From: Avena insularis
Lineage: Eukaryota; Streptophyta; Magnoliopsida; Poales; Poaceae
Direction: 5' to 3'
NCBI GenBank assembly: GCA_023614405.1
Contig: CM042689.1
Location: 277,829,533 to 277,893,532, forward strand
Length of the DNA: 64,000 nt
Position numbers and translations under genes: made by a program
Shown here: piece by piece, positions 36,054-48,789 of the stretch
Position numbering within the stretch: the first letter of the stretch is position 1
How the letters are laid out: each line of letters begins with the position of its first letter
The notes under the pieces: model-generated
Seen by the model: only the letters and a program-made list of their open reading frames with translations
The model's database searches: none
Told to the model about the DNA's origin: nothing

Positions 36054-36470
36054 AGCACGGGTGAAGCCGGCGTATTTGCAGCGATCTTCCACCATTATAT
36101 CCTACACAGGGGCGGTTTGGGTGGGCCTGGAATTTTTCCGATCTAAGCCGGCAAACTCCAAAGAGAGATCCGACTTCGAACCTTCCGTGAACATATCCTG
36201 CCCGTAGGCGGTCCGTGTGGTCCTTGACGATCCTCCGACTTCCAGGGAGCTAGTGCCCGAGTCGGTTTAGCCGATGAAGAGGTGGATGTCCCCGATTGGG
36301 ACGATCGAGCAATGGGTGGGGTTCGTCTTTGCCGAGATCCAGAACTCGTCAGGAGGGACGATTGGAACGTTGCCGGAGAATAGAACACGGCCGGTGGCTA
36401 CGGTTTCGCTGATTCCCACGAATAGCTTTGACCTCGGCTGTTGTAGATCCTGAAGCTCCTCTTGCCCCAT
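36054..36470 (-). pseudogene. gag: G1b gag N-terminus
   Basis: ATG at 36470 overlaps the primer-binding site, as in related Gypsy elements (MGQEELQDLQQPRSK). The frame is open to a stop near 36270. A recognisable continuation reaches the A1 insertion at 36053, beyond which gag resumes at 27122. No domain name can be given for this segment. Confidence 0.55.
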
Positions 36471-36483
36471 GGTGGGCGCCAAC
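36464..36483 (-). other. G1b primer-binding site
   Basis: The minus strand reads GTTGGCGCCCACCATGGGGC directly after the LTR end. This is the primer site of a large Triticeae Gypsy group (TTGGCGCCCACCGTGGGGC) with one change. I do not assign the tRNA. Confidence 0.75.
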
Positions 36484-37007
36484 TGTCGTGGTATTGTTGA
36501 CGAGTACGCCATGGAGGGGTCCTCACAGTGCGTGTTTAGATACGTGGGTTAAGGCGGAAGGTTGGCGGGGACGAGGTAACACAACTTACCCAGGTTCAGA
36601 TCCCACGACAGTGGTGGAATCCTACTCCTGCTATAAATCACTATAATGGCAATACACCGAGGTACAGGGATCGGTTCACTGTGCGTGATATGAGTTGTTC
36701 AGTCCTAAATGTTCCTCTAGGTCCGGCTGATATAATCGCCAGATCCTAGGGTTATAGGGAAATTCCTAGCCAGACAGGTTATAGAGTCCTACACAGTTTA
36801 CAACTAGTCTAACGTGTCTTGCACTCCAAGGCTCCAGGTACGCCGGTGACTCCACGTAGCCTTCCTCTATCCAGCATGGGCCTCCCTTCTAGATCCATCT
36901 AACTAGGCCGCCCAGTAGGCCATAGGCCTTGCTACCGACTATGGGCCACCCGGGTTATCCGGATTAGAGACATGCAATGGTGATACCCATTTAGCATATC
37001 CTCAACA
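36484..37007 (-). repeat. G1b 5' LTR
   Basis: 524 bp. On the minus strand it runs from TGTTGAGGATATGC (37007) to ACCACGACA (36484). No second copy is in the window. It is only distantly similar to the G LTRs and so belongs to a related but separate family. Confidence 0.75.
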
Positions 37008-37221
37008 TTAGGGCAAGTAAATTGATGGTTTTGCATCATCGTCTTCGTCCTTTTATACTGCAGGAGGACTATGGTAATTTTCCCTGTGCCATTTGCTTTC
37101 ATCGTTTTCTGTCTTTCTACTCCTCCATTTCCAATGCTCGCCCATGCTATGCACTAGATGTCCTTCATGTTTTCCATCATCTCTTCTCTGTGCCCATCGC
37201 ATCGCACACCGCACAGTCAAG

Positions 37222-39564
37222 ATGGGCAAGCCGAAGAAGTCCGCTTCTACTGCTGCGGGGACGAGCGCCGCCGGCGCCACCAAGAAAGCTTCCATCGCCA
37301 GCCGCGTCACTAATGGTAGTTGGCAGCGGTCTTTGATCAGGGAGGTGGACTTGCGCCGCTTGTGCGAGTCTGGCCTAATATCAAAGGATAAAGTCAACAC
37401 CTTGATTCCTGGCAACGAGGTAATCCCGGACCCACTCGAAGGTTTTCGGGTTATGTTTTATGCTTTTGTCATCCGGGGGCTTTCTCTTCCTGCCCATGAA
37501 TTTATTCATGGGCTTCTTTATCTCTACGGGCTTCAACTTCACCAGTTGTTTCCCAATTCCCTTTTGCATATCGCATGCTTCATCACGCTATGCGAGTGCT
37601 AGCTCGGTATTGATCAACACTTTGTCCTCTTCGATGAACTCTATTCCTTGAAGAGACAGTCTGGTACTGGCGGCGTTTACGCACTGGGTGGGTGCGAGAT
37701 ATCCATCTGCCCCACCATTTAGTTTTTCTCGTTCCACCTCTGCGAATCCGTCCAAGGATGGAGGAACAAGTGGTTCTATCTTAGCGACTCCAAGCTTGAC
37801 GGTCATCATTATGGATTAGCTCCCTTCAACGCCAGAAAGGTGGTCACTCGAAAGCGTTCGTGGTCCAATGACATTATGGAGGGTGAAGCCGAAGTGGTGG
37901 AGAAGCTGTACCAGCGAGTGGAAGCACTCCAGCTGGTGCGGGGCAAGGAGGTCTGCAGCGTCGACATCATCTGAATGTTTCTCAAGCATCGGGTGTAGCC
38001 CCTCCAAGCGAGGGCATACCCGATGCATTTGTACTCCGGCGCCACCGACCCGACGAGAGTGTCCGATGAGGAGATGTCCTCAACCGACCTCGACCGAGTG
38101 CTTTGACCCCTGCTGAAGTACAAGGGTGACGAGGAGTTGCCAGGGAAGTCTTTGACTTCCCCCTTCACTGCTAGGAAGGAAGTTCATCAGGTAAGTCTTG
38201 TGCTTGCACATGGTGCATTTTTTTATTGTTTGTGTCTTCTATCCTTGACTTGGATGTGCGTATTTCCTGATCTATAGGAGCTTAAGGTGGAGAGCATGAT
38301 GCCTCCCCTTCCTGAAGAGTACACGACTGCGCCAGATGGTGGGGATGCGGAGTCTAATTCTACGCTTCCTCCCGCGCAGTCGCCAACTGTAAAATCCCCA
38401 AGCCTAGCGAAGGGATCTTTCGCAAGAGGGCCTGAAGCGAAATTTCGGATGGGACGACACTACCGACGATGAAGGGGCCCACCTTCCTCGAGCGACATGC
38501 TAGGGATGAAGGTGCTTCCTCCCCCATTCATGATGTAGCCATCCGGGCCATGGATCCCCAGCCGCCGGCTAATAAGAAGAAGAAGGAGGAGACACCAGTC
38601 TTCAACCTCTCTGATATTCTTTCGTAAGTTTCCTGGTACTTTTTTGTTTGCAGTGTGCTAAGTGTTAGCTTGCTGTTTCGTCGAATAACTTGAAATGCTT
38701 CGGCTGTGCTAGGAGGAACTCCTCAGATGAATCCTTCAAGGAAGAACTTGATGAGATGGCTGGGGAGTCAAAGGCAATCGATGATGAGGCTGCTGCGGCC
38801 TCCCCGAAGATGTCGGCCAACTCTGGTGATGAAGCATCGACCTCCTCAAAGCCGAGGACTCGCGCGGTTGTCTCCCGGAAGACACAAGTTAAACCCTCGG
38901 AGTCTTCGGATGCCCATGTAAGTAATTTATCATTTCGCACGGGCGAACCCCCGAGTCCTTTGTTTACCTGGTTTATTGTTTCTTTGTTGCAGCCTTTCAT
39001 CCGTGATATCAACCGCCTCGAGCAACAATACCTCACCTTGGAGGAGAGCTTCCAACAACTCCTAAGTGTGTATACTTCTGATCTTTGATCTTGGCTGTTG
39101 ATGATGGGGTTTTCCTTTTATTTTCTAATCTTTGTTCCTGTTTGTTTTTGCAGATGAGAACAAGGAGGCTCTCCGCAAGTTGAGCGCACTCGAAAAGAGG
39201 CACAGCTAGGCAGAGACCAAGGCGAAGGATGTCGTGGAGGCCCTTGAATGCTGCATGCGGGAGGCCTAGGAGCGCGAGGGGCAACTTGCGGTTGTCGTGG
39301 CATCTCAGGAGAAGGAGATGGCGGAACAGCTTATGGCTGCTCCCAAGGCCTTGTCTGGTAAGTTTCCATACGTTGTTTTGAGTTTTTCTGGTGCATCTCC
39401 TTCTCCTCACTCGGAATTTCTTTGTTGTAATTTGCAGATGCCACCGGCATCTAGTTTGATCGCGGTGTCTTGGAACATGGGGAGCCCATGGCGGGTGCTG
39501 TTGTGGTGGTCGAAGACCAATGTAGTGCTACCGTCGAGACGCAAGTCAAGGCCAAGGAGGTCCT
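37222..39564 (+). pseudogene. Antisense spliced ORF of G, exons before LTR2
   Basis: Opposite in strand to G gag-pol. ATG at 37222 follows a TTTTATAC box at 37051. Exon 1 (37222-38190) encodes MGKPKKSAST, then VDLRRLCESGLIS and SLPAHEFIHGLLYLYGLQLH...NSLLHIACFITLCE. This matches the plant domain called putative gypsy type transposon (Transposase_28, PF04195, from memory). Introns with GT..AG ends fit at 38191-38277, 38634-38712, 38918-38992, about 39066-39153 and 39358-39437, each 75-90 bp with T-rich tracts before TTTGCAG-type acceptors. Later exons code Ser/Lys- and coiled-coil-rich protein. Several in-frame stops make it a pseudogene. LTR2 interrupts exon 6 at 39564. The function of such ORFs is unknown. 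Confidence 0.7.
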
Positions 39565-42500
39565 TGCGGTGACCCATCATACCACTGCATGATGTAGTAC
39601 ACTATAGTCGTTGACATAAAACCAATGAAACACCATTCACTAGTATTACATCCCTCGGAGTGGTACAATAGAAACACAGCAGGTCCAAGACATGACTATA
39701 GGTTACAACTCAACTCTTTACACAAGATCCAGAGAACACTCTAGGTTAAAGAGAGAGAAAGAATCTTCTTACAAAGAAGAATCAGAAATAAACAACTCAA
39801 ATCTAATATACTATTCAGACTAGTATCTAAACTAATGGTCTGGCATTGCTGCTATTGCAATGCATTACAGAAATAGATTCTATGGCTAGAGATTATATTC
39901 CTATCTAATCAGCAACTTCGCCTTCACTTTAATTGTGTATATGTTGACTTCTTTGACTTCATTGAAGATCTTGAGCTTTTGATGATGATTCCTGGAGCAT
40001 AAGTTAATGTAGACATCATCTTTATTGGCTTTAGAATCTAGCAAGGGTTAAGAAGATACGTTGAGTACGAGCGTACTCAGTAAGTTCACTAGAAAAGGAG
40101 TGTTTGATGCAGTATATCTACAGCCACATACCATGGGTCATAGGCAATGCAGGTTTTCGTAAACATTTCTTAAAAGGTTGCTTTTATTCTGAAAAGCTAT
40201 GTCCATCAGCCTTCACGGGTTTACCAGAACTTTCATGGAGTTCCTTTCCTGCCGCGTTCGCAGCTCCTTCCCAGAACAGGGAGTAACAAGTTACAGTTCT
40301 TACACTCTGCAGAGGTGCGTTACTTTACCCATGAGAGATCAAATCCTTATTGCACAACCGGGCGATCTTTCCCGTCCACACTTCCTATGGTGTGGGGCCC
40401 AGTAGATGATCCAAGCCAATCACTGCCCTCTCCGTGATCCCATATGTCTGCACGATCCTTTGGGGCTGGTTCACCTCCGTTAAGCCCCCTTTCGGGCAGG
40501 CTAAAACCCTGATGAGTTCCCGAAGACTCTATGAGCTGGTGATTCCCAGGTAAGTACCTTAAAGTTCCGGCTAAACCCCCGGCAGCCACTCATAGATAAT
40601 CTAGACACCAAAAACGCCGGGCCTAAGGGTGCCCACCCATATGTTGGATCCGCACAAGGAATCACAACGTCACGTTAAGGTAGTCTTGCCTCCATACGAA
40701 AGGAAAAGGATACAGCTGACTTCTCCGTCCCATTCCAAATCTCATGGTTAACGCGTAATATACGACGCAAGAATCACTGGCGACATTGGTTGTTAATTCC
40801 TAGATAATATGTTCCTTTATCACCGAAACTTTTATAGTAGGTTATTACCTCATGGTAAATAACCTATAATCATATTATTATGAAAATAGTGTTTTCTGAC
40901 CTTTTTCAAATGCAGGTGATGTCAACACTGGATTTGCAAAATACTTTACAGAAAATAATCAAAGGACATGAGCAAGTGTTAACTTGCCTTTTGTGATTGT
41001 AAGATTATGCACTGACGGTCTTCGAGACAATATAAGATCCAATATCTGAAATCAGCATCATTGGTCTGATAAGGACTAATGTTTAAAGAAGCAAGATGCT
41101 ATTATGCATAAGTAATGTAATGCACTTTATAAACGCGAATCCCCAGAATAAGCGTTGTTCTCGGGTTTATATACTGGAAATGATTTCTTTGGAATGTGTT
41201 GCCCTTTTAGATTAAGTTTCACACTTGTGCTTCTTATTAAGGCTTGTGAGTGTGTGTGAACAACACGTATTTAGAATATCACCCAAAAATAAGATACACA
41301 CATATGGAATTCTACTCAAAGACTACTTATATAAGAATTGTTTATCTTCAAATTTTACTTTACAAGTAATGGCAATTATAAGGAACTTAAGTGTTTATAA
41401 TTCTAAGTATGCAAGTAAAGTTCAAAGCAATGTGATTGTGATTAATTTTCATCTATTGACTATGATGGGAGTCCTTGAGTTTAGTTGATAAGAGTTGGAA
41501 TTATTATTATAAGACTTGTTGATTGAAGTGACAAAACGAAAAACTTTTGAAGAAAAGATTTCTTTATTAAGGTTTAAACAATCCTTGTGGTTAATCAGAG
41601 GTGGTCGACGTTGTTTGTGCTTGCTTAGATAGTTTGGATTTCAAATTCTTTATAACGTAATTATAATAGACCAAAGTTAACTATAAAACACATAACAAAG
41701 TCTTTAGTATAGTATTTAAAGTATTGTAGACTAAAGTTAACTTTAAAGACATAGATGGATTTAAGGTATATTGCTTATGTTATTTGTACCTTGTGTACTT
41801 TATATTGTTTCCTTAAAGTTACTTAAGAATGGTTATACTTTTATTTGGGTAGTGGCTTCTTATCATTATACTGGAGTGGAGTCATTTATCTTTTCATAAA
41901 GATGTGGTTATGGTTTGTGAATAACTAAGCCATGTTAGTGACTACCTGTGAAGTCACTATGGTGTTTTAGTATGATTATAATCTTGTGGTTAAAGTAAAG
42001 GAATATGTTTTATTTCACTACAAATTATTCTTGGAGATTTTATATTTGATAAGGATCCTTTTATAAAATAATCTACACTTATGGTTGAAGGATAATTCAA
42101 TAAAATTTTATTTAAAATGTGTTGAACCATTTTGACTTCATATTATCAATATTTAAGATTAATACTATTTATTAGACTCAATTGGCAAATTTTAGAAATA
42201 TTAGCAAATTTTATTTACCCTTATATGAATTACTAATTAAGGAAATTAGATTTAGATTCAAGTTATTAGAGTATTAAGTTTTTATTTACTTTAAAAGTGG
42301 AATATTGTATTTTTAACATATAGGTATTATTTTTGTGATCATTTTGGTATATTACATTTATTTTTGTGATTTATAAATAATAACATATGATTTTTATAAG
42401 TTTATTTATTTTATAAACATTTAATAAATAATAGATACTGAATTAAGTGAAATAATAGTACATGATTATAGTTCTTATTTTTCTAAGATTTTTGGTATAT

Positions 42501-45229
42501 TATTTATATTTTTAACATTTACCAATATTAAATTATGAATTTTCAAAGTATTAATACTTATAAAATATTTATTAAATAATAATTATTTAAATTATTGGCA
42601 TAATAATGTTTGATAATAGTTTAATGTTATAGATTTTATTTTTATGAAAAAATTTATATATCAAACATATTTTTCTGAATTATAAAACAAAAGTTATTAA
42701 ATTTTTAAGATTGAATCATTTTCTAATTAAATTCTAAATAAGATTATAAACAGGGAATACTTTTCTTACTCAGACTTAACCTACCCTAGTCACTGACTAG
42801 TGGGCCACATGCCACATGACACGCACAGTTTGGTTAAAATGTTTGTTACTGGGTTTGTTCCTACTCATAGAGAATGACACATGGGCCAGGGGCCACGTCA
42901 TATGCCACATCGGCAAAGACCAGGTCAAACAAGTTGAATAGGTCAAGGATGATGTAGGAGTGATGTCACGATGACCTCAACACATATCAATATTCTTTTT
43001 ACACTCCTAACTAACCTAGCCAGAGAGACCGACAGAGGGGCCCATGGCCACATCAGCTGCCACATTTGCTCGCCGGAGCTTCACCGAAAATGAACCGCGG
43101 ACGATGGCAGAGAGGGTTCTGGGAGGTGTGACTCGAAGGTTTCGATGCAGGGGAATTTGCAGAACCCATATGGGGTAGCGCCGCCCACTGATGGTCATCG
43201 GAGCAGGGAGTACGGCGATGGCTGGCGGCGGCGCACTAAGTCCAACGACGCGGACATGCTCAGAGACCATGGGAAAACGAGCTAGAGAGTGCTGGGGATT
43301 CGTGAGCTCACTAGGAATCAGAAGAGGTTGATGGCGAGACTTGTGGTGGCCTGTAACGGCGATGGAGCCACGGCGGAGCTTGGTCAGAGTTCGGGAAGAA
43401 ATGACGTGGGGGTTCGACTCCAAGAACTTCAGCTCAATTCCTCCAACTAATCGACATAGGGGAGTAAAGCGGTGCTCCCAGCGTGCTTGTACTGCCACGG
43501 TGAAGCTCGGAACACCGGCGATTCATCGGCTTAGGGTTTCAGGTTTGAGGAACCGAAGAGAGGGAGGTTGCTGGGAAGGAGAAAAGAGGATGAGATTGAA
43601 GCAGAGCACCACGTCATCCTTATCTCCTCTCCAGAAGACGGCAGGCGGTGGCGAGCATTGCGATGCTGGTGAACGGCGACGGTGGTGCCACCGAGCTACT
43701 TGTCGCTGGAAGGAAGACGACGGATAGGAGGGACAAAGAGGTATTGGGCCTAGTTGGGCTGGCTTGGGACATGTGGGCTGCAGTGTGGCGTGTGTGAGCG
43801 ACGGATAGGGCGAAGAGAAACTGGACCATGGGCCAGAATTGACTGTTGTTTTCTTCCTTTATTCTTTTCTGTTTTCAATTTCCTTTTTTATTTTCAGATT
43901 TGAATTAGCACCTTTGAATTGAATTCTCTTTATAGATTTTATTTGCTAAATAATTTTAGCAAGACTAAAATGTATTTAGCATCATTTTGTGTGCTTTTAT
44001 TAAATAATGTTATATTTCTTTATATAGATCCTTTTTAATATTTTGTAAGGGCCTTTGTTATTAATTTTCTTTCCACAATAAACCATGGATTTATATTAGT
44101 ATATTTTCCTTATTTTTTATCAAACTTAATTTTAGTTAACTTGTAGTTTGGAGGAAAACTTTTATATATTATGACCCTATTTTATTATTTGATGCATGAT
44201 ATTCTAAGGATTTAATATGGTTAATATCATTCCCATGAATTTAGGAAATAGCAATGGATAGATTTTATTATAACCAACAAAGTAATTATGGTTTTAAATC
44301 ATAAATTCTTACCCTAGGGTTTTAGGGTTCTTACTATACTTATATTCTTTTGTTGATGTAAATAAAGATTAATGGCTAAACATATTGTCTGTTTGTTTGT
44401 GATCTTTAATGATATCACCCTTTAAAATAGAAAGTTATTATCTGGAATGTCTAATGGAAAAGAATTGATAAAAATAACTCCTAAGCACATATGGTTATGA
44501 TAATTGGAAATGACAAGGATGTGCTTAAGTGATTTACTATAGGAAAATATTCCTATACACCATTATGGAAATAAGATGATTTATCCAACAGATGAGATGG
44601 ATATTAGGCTTGATTATAGATTTAGGGTTTAGTGTTTACCAAGAATTCCTATCTTCCATAATTCACAATCCTGGACTTCTAATTAAGGAATTCCTTTCCT
44701 AGATATACTACTTCTTCATATCCATCATCATGTGCTAGCATGATGAACTTTACTTCACAAGAATATTCTTATCCATATTTTATTCTTCTAAATCCATTTA
44801 TAAATCCAATGATCTTGACACTAAAGCTTTTCATAATCTTCTCATATCTATACTTGGTTATCAAACTATGCTACTACTAATAACTTCCAATCCAACAGAT
44901 GGTTACAGTTAAATCCATTCATATTCTTCCTTGATTATCCATCACCCATATTACTTTAGTGGATCTATCTATCAAATTATACTTTCCTCAAAAGTTTATT
45001 ATCCTTTAAGAGGAATAACACTACTTCAATAACTCCATGCTACTCTAGTTTTAGCTTGGTCATACTATCTTATATCTACTTTACCCTAGTAGCTTATATT
45101 CAAACTTCATATCCTATCATGGTGACTTATCATGGTTGACTTAGGATACATATCTATACTAGGGTTCAATCATGTTCTATCCACCAATGTCACTTATACA
45201 TGATATAAGCATTCAATCTTGGTGACTAA

Positions 45230-46597
45230 TGTTGGGAATATGCCCTAGAGGCAATCATGTATGATGAGATTTCCCATTGTATTCATAAAGATATTAAGTA
45301 GTCCTTGTATAAACATCTGATGTGTATCATTGAATATGTGATTCGGTTGTGGAACTATGCATTCATGTTGTTTGTACTAAATATCCTTGGTCATTGAGGT
45401 TGTGCTGGACACACAACTTAGACCAATGTGAAAGTTGGCTTGATGACTCAGTTCCACTTGTCATGGGCATGGAGATGCTGTTCCAACTTACACAGATTCG
45501 GCTAAAGAGTTTAGCGAGTCGGATTGACCCATATTGAGGTACAACGAACAAGTTGTCATTTGTATATCTCAATCAATGTAATACTTAGACCTGAGGTTAT
45601 TGCATAGTCCGAGTTGAGGATCACAGACTTAGGTTCTGTCAAACGCTGATCCGTAACTAGGCCGTTATAAAGGCAGAGTTCGGGTCGACTGAGAATCAAG
45701 CTGCGTGATGTGAATAACCAAGATGGGATTTTGCCCCTCCGCTTGGAGAGATATTCTTTGGGCCCTCTCGTGAGATATGATTCGGAAAGCATGGCCATGC
45801 ACGACTCGGTTAAGTGTTAACCGAGGCGATCGACTAAGAGTTAGTCGGGTGAATCACTTATCTCGGATCGAGAAGAGAGTCGGACTATTTAAGGGATGAC
45901 AATTATTCGCCTATAGTCTAACAAGGTATATCGTGAGGCAAAAGGGACTCGGACGTAAGTCGCATTGGAAAGGAAAGTCGTCATGACTCTTTGGTACTTG
46001 GGAGTCGGCACGTTCTGCTAGGAGCCGCTACCGACTGATCGACTGAGAGTCGGACTCCAATCGTGTCCAAGTAGCCATGAGCCTGCGGGGTCACACACTT
46101 AAGAGCGGGAGCAAGTTCGGATTGGATCTAAACCTGTAATCTGGTTGGGTTGGACCTAAACCGGATTAGGACTGAGTTAGTGAGTTGGACTCACGATGAC
46201 TAGTGTTATATGGGCTTTAGTGAATGGGTCGCGCGAGCAGAGCCCACGTTCACTCCCTATATATAGTGGAGCACCGTAACCCATAAAGGTTAATCGTTGT
46301 TCGGTTAGGTCATTCCATGTGTTGGAAACCCTAGCTCCACAGCAGTCCTACCGCCGTAACGAACCTAGCAGTTCGTCGTCGGCGCTCCTCCTTGTACGTG
46401 TGGATACCAGCAGAGGTGCTGTGCGATCAACACCAGGACGATCAGATCGTGAGGACTACACTGCATCAACTGACACGCTTCATCAGTAATCCGCAACTGC
46501 GCGTCTAGTGATAAACCTCGTGGCCTTCTACCTCAGCTAGATCTTGGGATCACCATGTTAGAGGAATTTTTTTGTTTTATCTCCGCGTGGCCCAACA
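45230..46597 (+). repeat. A2 5' LTR
   Basis: 1368 bp, direct copy of 51941-53292. Rich in the word GAGTCGG. The antisense frames at 45572-45363 and 45798-45556 recur in the other LTR as copies and are not genes. Confidence 0.9.
46258..46265 (+). promoter_or_regulatory. A2 LTR TATA box
   Basis: TATATATA in the context CACTCCCTATATATAGTGG, about 330 bp before the LTR end; the same box is at 52969-52976 in the 3' LTR. Probable transcription start region of the element. Confidence 0.65.
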
Positions 46598-46598
46598 G

Positions 46599-46610
46599 TG
46601 GTATCAGAGC
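46599..46610 (+). other. A2 primer-binding site (initiator tRNA-Met)
   Basis: TGGTATCAGAGC one base after the LTR end, exact tRNA-iMet complement. Confidence 0.9.
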
Positions 46611-47963
46611 GATAGCTTCTGGTTTTAGGCTCGAGATCTCGCATATGTGATATGCGGTAGGCTGTAGATGAGATCTATGTGCTGTTTTGGTGGTCGATCT
46701 ATGAGATAGATCGGTTTTGTACGAGGTTGATTGGATCAACTGTACTCGAGGAATGGTAGATCTGATTTCCATGATCATACTGCTAAGGTCGTGGAACGAC
46801 ATACCCCTACCGGTCGGCTTCCGCCATTGGGGTAGACTGTGACACGTAAATCCAGAAGCGGTGATCGAAGATCAAAGAGTTTGATCGAATCGGAATGATG
46901 GTCGGAATCCATGTTCGGATCGTAGATGAGACCTACGTTTTCGGAAAAAACGTCGGGCGTTGCCCGTACCCGCGAGGGGCGCTGCCCCTTCGATCCCCGC
47001 CAGCTATCCGGCTAGCGGGACCGTCGGCTTCGCCCTGTCGTAGCGCCTTAGATGTCGTTGCAAGTTTCACAGCGCCGGTAGATATTGTATCTATGCATAA
47101 CTTGTTTTTGCAGGAAGTTGTGAATGGTATGGTTCATGTGCATGTGATGTATGTGTGTAATCCATACGTGATCTGCGAATCACGGTTTTTGTCAGCCGGC
47201 TGGAGCCTAGGTGCTATCATTTTATTGTATAACGACCTGCGTGTCGGATTCTCTATGTAATTTACTTTACTAAGCTAGAGTAGCTATTTGGAGGACCCGG
47301 AAGGCATGCAAGGCGTTGTACATGTCGGCGACATGGAGTAAGACGGCAAGCGACAAGAGTTGGCACGAGTCGGATTACAGGCTTTGTGGAGATGGAGATC
47401 GCCATGAAGAGAGCCATACCATTTCACATTATAATTGCTTTATTTTGTGTTATTGTTATGTCTCAGTTTTACCTCTATTAGATAGTCGGTAAAATTTAAT
47501 CCTTCAAAGAAGGTCTAGTCGCTTTTCCTGCCAGTGTTTGCACCATCACAAGTCGGACATTTTTGGTAGTGGGCTCATAAAATTGAGGTGCTGCCAATTC
47601 TTTCCGACTAGGTGGGTTCGAGTCGAACTCTTACTGCAGAAACACTCGGTAATCTAGACGGGTCTATCACAACGGTTGTCGGACTCGGGGAAAAGTCGGA
47701 TGGGAGCCGGGGCATGTGATGCCACCCGTCCAACAGGAGTCGTATGAGATACGATCGACAAGGAGTTGTCTACCTAGATCACTTGGCGGATAGCGGTGAT
47801 GATAAAGCTCACTAGCCGACTTGCTTATTTAAATCCTGAATCACTAAGCAACCATCGGAGAGGTGTTGGTTCTAGTGGGAGCATAAAATATTAAAATGTT
47901 TTATATGCTTGCTCTTTCATGAATACATGTCTTAAGTGTTTTGCATATTTTCTGTTGTAGATC
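46611..47963 (+). other. A2 5' leader, non-coding
   Basis: 1.35 kb to the gag ATG. It contains a GC-rich patch (46945-47060) and GTCGGA-rich sequence. The 121-codon frame at 46895-47260 has no recognisable domain and is taken as chance. Confidence 0.5.
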
Positions 47964-48789
47964 ATGGCACCAAGTAGCAGTCACTCTCAGATATCCGGTT
48001 TTGCATTGAGAACCATTATTAATAAATATAAACTGAATGACACTAATTTTACCAACTGGTATCGAAATCTGAGAATTGTTCTATAAACAAGAAAAGAAGG
48101 ACCAAGTCCTAGACAACCCACTCCCAGATGAGCCGAATGAGAATGCGACTGTCGCTGCCACCAATGCCTACCGTCGGGCTAAGGATGAGTCCACGGATAT
48201 TAGCTATCTTATGCTTGCTCACATTGAACCGGACTTGCAAAAGCAGTTCGAGCATGTTGAGGCCTACGATATGATCGAAAGCCTCAAAAGTATGTTCCAG
48301 GCTCAGGCGAAGACTGAGAGGTATCAAGTCTCTCAGGCTTTGCTGAGTTGCAAGCTTAAGGATGGTGATCCACTGAGTCCGCATGTGATCAAAATGGTTG
48401 GTTATGTGCAGTCTCTGGAGAGGCTTGGCTACCCCATTAGCAAAGAGTTCGCTACGGATATAATTCTGAACTCTCTTCCTAGTGCATATGGGCAGTTCAT
48501 TTCGAACTACCACATGCATGGTATGGATAAGAAGCTCACTGAATTACATGGGATGCTCAAGCAGGCAGAGGCGGATCTCAAGAAGGGCGCTAGTCAAGTG
48601 TTGATGGTGTAGAATAAGGCTAAGTTCAAGAAGAGTTCTTGGACTAAGAAGAAGGCTAAGTCAGGAGGAAAGCAGGCTCAGGACCCGGTCCCAAGCTCTT
48701 CCTCAGGGACTAAACCATCTCCTTCAGCCGGATCCACTTGCTTCTACTGCAAGGCGGATGGCCACTGGAAGAGGAACTGCAGCAAGTAC
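47964..48789 (+). pseudogene. gag: A2 gag
   Basis: Starts at ATG 47964 (MAPSSSHSQISGF); NDTNFTNWYRNLRIVL is the Gag N-terminal block. A frameshift near 48075-48085 moves reading to the frame that holds LQKQFEHVEAYDMIESLKSM and the SLPSAYGQFISNYHMHGMDK region. An in-frame TAG at 48610-48612 precedes the basic region and an intact zinc knuckle CFYCKADGHWKRNC (CX2CX4HX4C) near 48740. Gag packages element RNA; the two lesions prevent a full product. Confidence 0.8.

Larger units (their letters stand above)
24952..37007 (-). mobile_element. Gypsy G1b: 5' LTR plus gag only, 3'-truncated, inserted in G
   Basis: On the minus strand: 5' LTR (37007-36484), primer site, gag N-terminus, Copia A1, then gag up to about 24952. 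At that point the gag frame stops matching Gag and G sequence begins. There is no protease, polymerase or 3' LTR. The inner break could be a deletion after insertion or a truncated copy. A short AGGGCA match between the two G edges (24946-24951 and 37010-37015) makes the exact breakpoint uncertain by a few bases. The LTR is a different family from the LTRs of G. Confidence 0.65.

Noticed and set aside
43016..43727. 160- and 128-codon frames on opposite strands
   Set aside because: They overlap each other in the GC-rich block of LTR2 and show low-complexity composition; no recognisable domain.
45363..45798. Antisense frames in the A2 LTR repeated at 52074-52509
   Set aside because: LTR duplicates; no coding signature.
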